Source: Psychrobacter sp. (GTDB taxonomy: Bacteria; Pseudomonadota; Gammaproteobacteria; Pseudomonadales; Moraxellaceae). From it: a stretch of DNA of 5,588 nucleotides. Below the pieces are notes generated by a model. It was not told the DNA's origin, made no database searches, and saw only the letters and a list, made by a program, of their open reading frames with translations. Each line of letters opens with the position of its first letter. The stretch's first letter is position 1. Position numbers and translations under genes: made by a program. Location of the stretch: NCBI GenBank assembly GCA_029256865.1, contig JARIEH010000271.1, forward strand, positions 1-5,588, given 5' to 3'. Positions 5,179 to 5,588 of the stretch are shown here, piece by piece.

Positions 5179-5588
5179 CTATTTAGATAAATGATTCACC
5201 GTCCAGACCGCCGCCTCAACACGGGTGCGCAGACCAGTTTTATTAAGGATGTGTTTGACATGTACCTTAACCGTGGATTCTGCGATATCGAGCTTATTGG
5301 CAATCATCTTGTTACTGAGACCCTCAGAAATCATTTGAATGACTTGCAACTCTCTGGCGGTCAAATTGCCAGCGATATCATCGATGCTGGGCTTACGCAT
5401 GGTTTGCGCCAATATCGATGCCAGATTTGGGCTGATAACCAGCTCACCGCGTAGCACCTTGCGGATATCGACGATGATTAACTCTGGCTCCATGTCCTTT
5501 AATAGATAACCATCTACCCCTAGCTTGAGCGCCTCTTGGACATCTTCACCAGTGTCAGAGACGGTGAAGAGCAGCGTTTTTACCTCGA
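5179..5588 (-). CDS. narL: Nitrate/nitrite response regulator NarL (partial, N-terminus missing)
   Basis: This is the C-terminal 135 residues of a NarL/FixJ-type response regulator; the gene continues past the right edge. The frame is open from 5586 down to the TAG at 5179-5181, so the ATG at 5491-5493 is an internal methionine and not the start. The visible part opens with the end of the receiver domain: LLFTVSD with the switch Thr (residue 8 of the fragment) and GYLLKDMEPE with the conserved Lys (residue 30). These align with Ser87 and Lys109 of E. coli NarL, so about 79 residues are missing, including the phosphorylated Asp. A linker follows, then the LuxR-type helix-turn-helix LTARELQVIQ...NKMIANKLDI...STVKVHVKHIL and the tail RVEAAVW, almost as in E. 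coli NarL. When phosphorylated by NarX it binds TACYYMT heptamers to control nitrate-responsive genes. Convergent with narK. NarP is the main alternative. Confidence 0.9.
   Translation of the reverse strand, partial: EVKTLLFTVSDTGEDVQEALKLGVDGYLLKDMEPELIIVDIRKVLRGELVISPNLASILAQTMRKPSIDDIAGNLTARELQVIQMISEGLSNKMIANKLDIAESTVKVHVKHILNKTGLRTRVEAAVWTVNHLSK

Noticed and set aside
5191..5454. Rightward open frame of 87 codons opposite narL
   Set aside because: Antisense to highly conserved NarL coding sequence and without a ribosome binding site.

Overview
The window looks like chromosomal DNA from a gammaproteobacterium, most probably Moraxellaceae and perhaps Psychrobacter. This rests on moderate GC, clear AAGGAG-type ribosome binding sites, a NarL very close to the enterobacterial protein, and the general character of the proteins. 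The genus is an inference from protein resemblance and was not tested by any search.

Layout. Bases 1-143 are the leader-distal end of a CRISPR array with type I-C-like 32-nt repeats. It holds one cut repeat, one complete repeat, two spacers and a final repeat whose last 8 nt have decayed. The cas genes and leader must lie to the left, outside the window. After a gene-free stretch with a hairpin come three leftward genes with sizeable gaps between them: a small DUF3817 membrane protein (390-740), a class I glutamine amidotransferase (887-1648) and an outer-membrane-type lipoprotein of unknown family (1826-2536). A divergent intergenic region of 297 bp then leads to a rightward PaaI-like hotdog thioesterase (2834-3247). 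A 312-bp gene-free region with a strong palindrome precedes a NarK-family nitrate/nitrite transporter (3560-5041). A strong bidirectional terminator (5105-5146) separates it from a convergent gene for the nitrate/nitrite response regulator NarL (5179-5588, cut by the window edge, N-terminal part missing).

How the genes work together. The right end is a nitrate-respiration neighbourhood. NarK moves nitrate/nitrite across the inner membrane, and NarL, normally phosphorylated by the sensor NarX, controls nitrate-responsive genes. The genes between the CRISPR array and narK show no evident shared pathway and look like independent single-gene units.

No clearly new system is visible. The points most worth a second look are the predicted 14-helix form of the NarK protein, the long palindrome in front of narK, the decayed CRISPR end, and a mirrored set of GATAGG/CCTATC repeats between the amidotransferase and lipoprotein genes.
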